This document shows, one piece after another, positions 19,636 through 21,264 of a stretch of 21,264 bases of DNA. The DNA lies in IMG/VR virus record IMGVR_UViG_3300011115_000344, positions 1-21,264 of that record, one strand, 5' to 3'. The DNA comes from a virus. The notes below the pieces were generated by a model. That model was not told the DNA's origin. It saw only the letters and a program-made list of their open reading frames with translations, and did not search any database. Both the position numbers and the translations under genes were made by a program. How positions within the stretch are numbered: the first letter of the stretch is position 1; every line of letters starts with the position of its first letter.

Positions 19636-20933
19636 TAAATAACCACCGTACTTCTTCTAGCAATAAAGAAGTTACCACCCTTATACTCGATAGACTCTCC
19701 TGTGAAATAGTCAACGGTAGACAGTGACCAGTAAGTACGCTCTGCGACTCGGAGTGTCTCGTCTTTAGTTAGAGATAAATGGAAAGTGTATTCTTTAGAG
19801 GTGTTGGTCTCTACTTGACCAGTCAGGTTAGTCAAAGCCAACGCAGTTGTTGCGATTCCTGTGACTGTAAATGATGATGCGGTTAACCCACCTGAAAGAA
19901 CTGTATAGTATCCATCAGCAGAGTCATCAACATCGGTGACCACAATAGCGGTTCCAGCAGTCAATCCGTGAGGGGCACTAGTAGTAAAAGTAACTGTTGT
20001 GCTGCCAGAAGTTCTAGCGGCCTCAGTGACTATGTCAGTTCCAAGAACATCTACTTCAAGAGCAAAGTTCTGTACCGCAAGAACAGAGCCACGTTGATTT
20101 AGCAACTTGGCTGTAAATAGTTTGCCAGCAAAATTATCTGTATAAACAAGGGCACCAGAGTAGGCACGGCCTTGATAGGCGGTAAGGTCCCCGCCTTCAG
20201 TTACCCAAGGAACTGTTTTGTCGCCATAAGTTGGGGCAGGAATGTCTACACGCTGAGGGTATGAACGGTCATCCACTTCTTGTGGCTTGTAGATAGGTAC
20301 GTAACGTCCAGTAGCCTTAGAGATTCTGCGGAAACTAAATACGTCAATCTTGTATAGACCAACGCCAAGATGTACACATAAATCACGGTATTGTCCCTGA
20401 CGAGCAGAAACCATGTCCATCAACTGGCGGTAACGTTCAGAACGAGGGATGCTCACACCATCAGGTGCAGCAATATCGATGTCAAATGAGGCATCAGTTG
20501 CCAAAGTATATAGAGCCAAAGTAACAGCATAAATAGATACTGGGTATTCTTCCATAGCAGGAAGGGTGTCTACAGTCATTTTGCGACCCAAGGAGTCGGT
20601 GTGCCCAGCAGAGTGCTGTGCTACTGCGTCAGTAATAAGGGAAGTAAGTTCAACATCTGTGAAATAACGGTAATACAAACCGCTTACAGTAAGTTCATCA
20701 CCATCAGCAGGGATGAAATCTAAAACAAGAACACCAGTGGATTCTTCTACATGGGCTTGGGTAGTTACCTCTGTGCCATTATTGTAGACAACAACGCTAG
20801 TAGCGTCTAGAGGAGAGTAGTGCAATTTAAAACGGTTAGTAGTTCCATCAGCAACAAACTGGGAAACAAACGTTTTACCCATGTCGCCAAGTTCTAACCG
20901 AACTCTACTGATTAGGCTTGCTGTAGTAGCCAT
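19635..20933 (-). CDS. Head-tail adaptor-like protein with C-terminal beta domains
   Basis: A 432-aa protein with GGAGGA before the ATG at 20933. The N-terminal ~200 residues match phage head-tail adaptors: 'ASLISRVRLELGDMGKTFVS', 'RFKLHYSPLDATSVVVYNNG', 'TGVLVLDFIPADGDELTVSG', then a helix with 'YFTDVELTSLITDAVAQHSA'. The C-terminal half is beta-rich. It contains 'TSAPHGLTAGTAIVVTDVDD' and 'SADGYYTVLSG', the recurrent 'PHGLxxGdxVxvxxVd...G.Y.V' domain of phage virion proteins. Usual adaptors are around 100-200 aa, so the extra part is a fusion that may be exposed on the neck. Its position after the right-edge gene and terminator fits the start of a head-tail connector operon. Confidence 0.65.
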   Translation of the reverse strand: MATTASLISRVRLELGDMGKTFVSQFVADGTTNRFKLHYSPLDATSVVVYNNGTEVTTQAHVEESTGVLVLDFIPADGDELTVSGLYYRYFTDVELTSLITDAVAQHSAGHTDSLGRKMTVDTLPAMEEYPVSIYAVTLALYTLATDASFDIDIAAPDGVSIPRSERYRQLMDMVSARQGQYRDLCVHLGVGLYKIDVFSFRRISKATGRYVPIYKPQEVDDRSYPQRVDIPAPTYGDKTVPWVTEGGDLTAYQGRAYSGALVYTDNFAGKLFTAKLLNQRGSVLAVQNFALEVDVLGTDIVTEAARTSGSTTVTFTTSAPHGLTAGTAIVVTDVDDSADGYYTVLSGGLTASSFTVTGIATTALALTNLTGQVETNTSKEYTFHLSLTKDETLRVAERTYWSLSTVDYFTGESIEYKGGNFFIARRSTVVI

Positions 20934-20989
20934 TAATCCTCCGAAATCTTCTCTTCTATGTTCTCTTATTCAGCGAAGAAATACACGGT

Positions 20990-21040
20990 AAAAGGAAAGC
21001 CCGTCCTGCTGGTGAGGAGGGCGGGACCAGCAGAACGGGC
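20990..21040 (-). terminator. Long-stem intrinsic terminator
   Basis: Positions 20999-21013 pair with 21026-21040 over 15 positions with a single mismatch, around a 12-base loop. On the minus strand the stem is followed by TTTCCTTTT (20998-20990). It lies 15 bases after the stop of the gene at the right edge, so it terminates or attenuates transcription before the adaptor/fibre genes. Confidence 0.85.
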
Positions 21041-21054
21041 AGTCAAATGGAGTG

Positions 21055-21264
21055 TTACTGTCTCCAGGTGTATCCGAGACGCTCAAGATGAGCGGCTAGT
21101 TCTACTGGTACTGAATAACGAACTCCAGCCTTGAAAGTATAGTTCTGTGGTGCTCCGTTAACTATACCGAAAGTCATGTCTTCGATGTCAGTGATGGTGC
21201 GAATAATTACCTTGTCACTAACAATCGAAACGCCAAGTTCTTCAATCTCATCGATAAGAATTGG
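21055..21264 (-). CDS. C-terminal part of a phage structural-region protein, cut by window edge
   Basis: The frame is open from the right edge (69 residues) and stops at 21055-21057. It starts 'PILIDEIEELGVSIVSDKVI' and ends 'KAGVRYSVPVELAAHLERLG' then 'YTWRQ'. The 'G.RY.VP..lA.HLe..Gyvw' ending resembles the C-terminus of small hypothetical proteins encoded near the capsid and portal genes of tailed phages. It is probably a head-region protein just upstream of the adaptor. The start is not in the window. Identity uncertain. Confidence 0.65.
   Translation of the reverse strand, partial: PILIDEIEELGVSIVSDKVIIRTITDIEDMTFGIVNGAPQNYTFKAGVRYSVPVELAAHLERLGYTWRQ

Overview
This window is part of the late, virion-structural region of a tailed bacteriophage (or a prophage or uncultured virus contig) with a contractile tail. 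Every gene I can support lies on the minus strand, so transcription runs from right (21264) to left (1). The identification rests on a classic contractile-tail block: tail terminator-like protein, tail sheath, tail tube, baseplate/chaperone-like protein with a probable frameshift extension, a tape measure carrying an M23 peptidase, and a CIS-tube/LysM-type baseplate protein cut by the left edge. The host cannot be read from the sequence. The moderate AT-richness, good Shine-Dalgarno sites and small-protein families resemble phages of aquatic bacteria (freshwater actinobacteria or cyanobacteria), but that is a guess.

Layout from right to left. (1) 21264-21055: C-terminus of a protein cut by the window edge, followed by a strong hairpin terminator (20990-21040). 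(2) 20933-19635: head-tail adaptor-like protein with an extra C-terminal beta-type region. (3) 19635-12522: receptor-binding/fibre region with four fibre-type genes (147, 851, 322 and 654 aa, two of them collagen-like), a He_PIG/Ig-like protein with a Cys-rich tail, an unknown 133-aa protein and a DUF6171-like Cys protein. (4) 12522-11699: a probable head-closure/neck protein and a stand-alone fibre-tip-like 71-aa protein. (5) 11696-8689: twelve very small genes packed with start/stop overlaps, mostly extremely lysine-rich. They include a DUF6321-like protein, an HNH-like protein, two Cys-cluster mini-proteins and two small proteins with motifs I remember from other phages. A clear intrinsic terminator ends this block. 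(6) 8566-1: small membrane-type protein, HK97-gp10-like neck protein, tail terminator, sheath, tube, chaperone/hub protein with overlapping second frame, tape measure and baseplate protein.

The genes fit one assembly programme: neck and adaptor proteins close the head, sheath and tube are built to the length set by the tape measure, and the fibre cluster supplies adhesins. Two things stand out. One is a candidate +1 (or -2) programmed frameshift joining the 268-aa protein to the frame just before the tape measure. The other is the basic mini-protein cassette inserted between neck/fibre genes and tail genes, whose function is not evident; DNA compaction, packaging support or early host takeover after injection are possibilities. 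No tRNA, CRISPR array, insertion sequence, integrase or attachment site was seen. No gap between genes exceeds about 125 bases.
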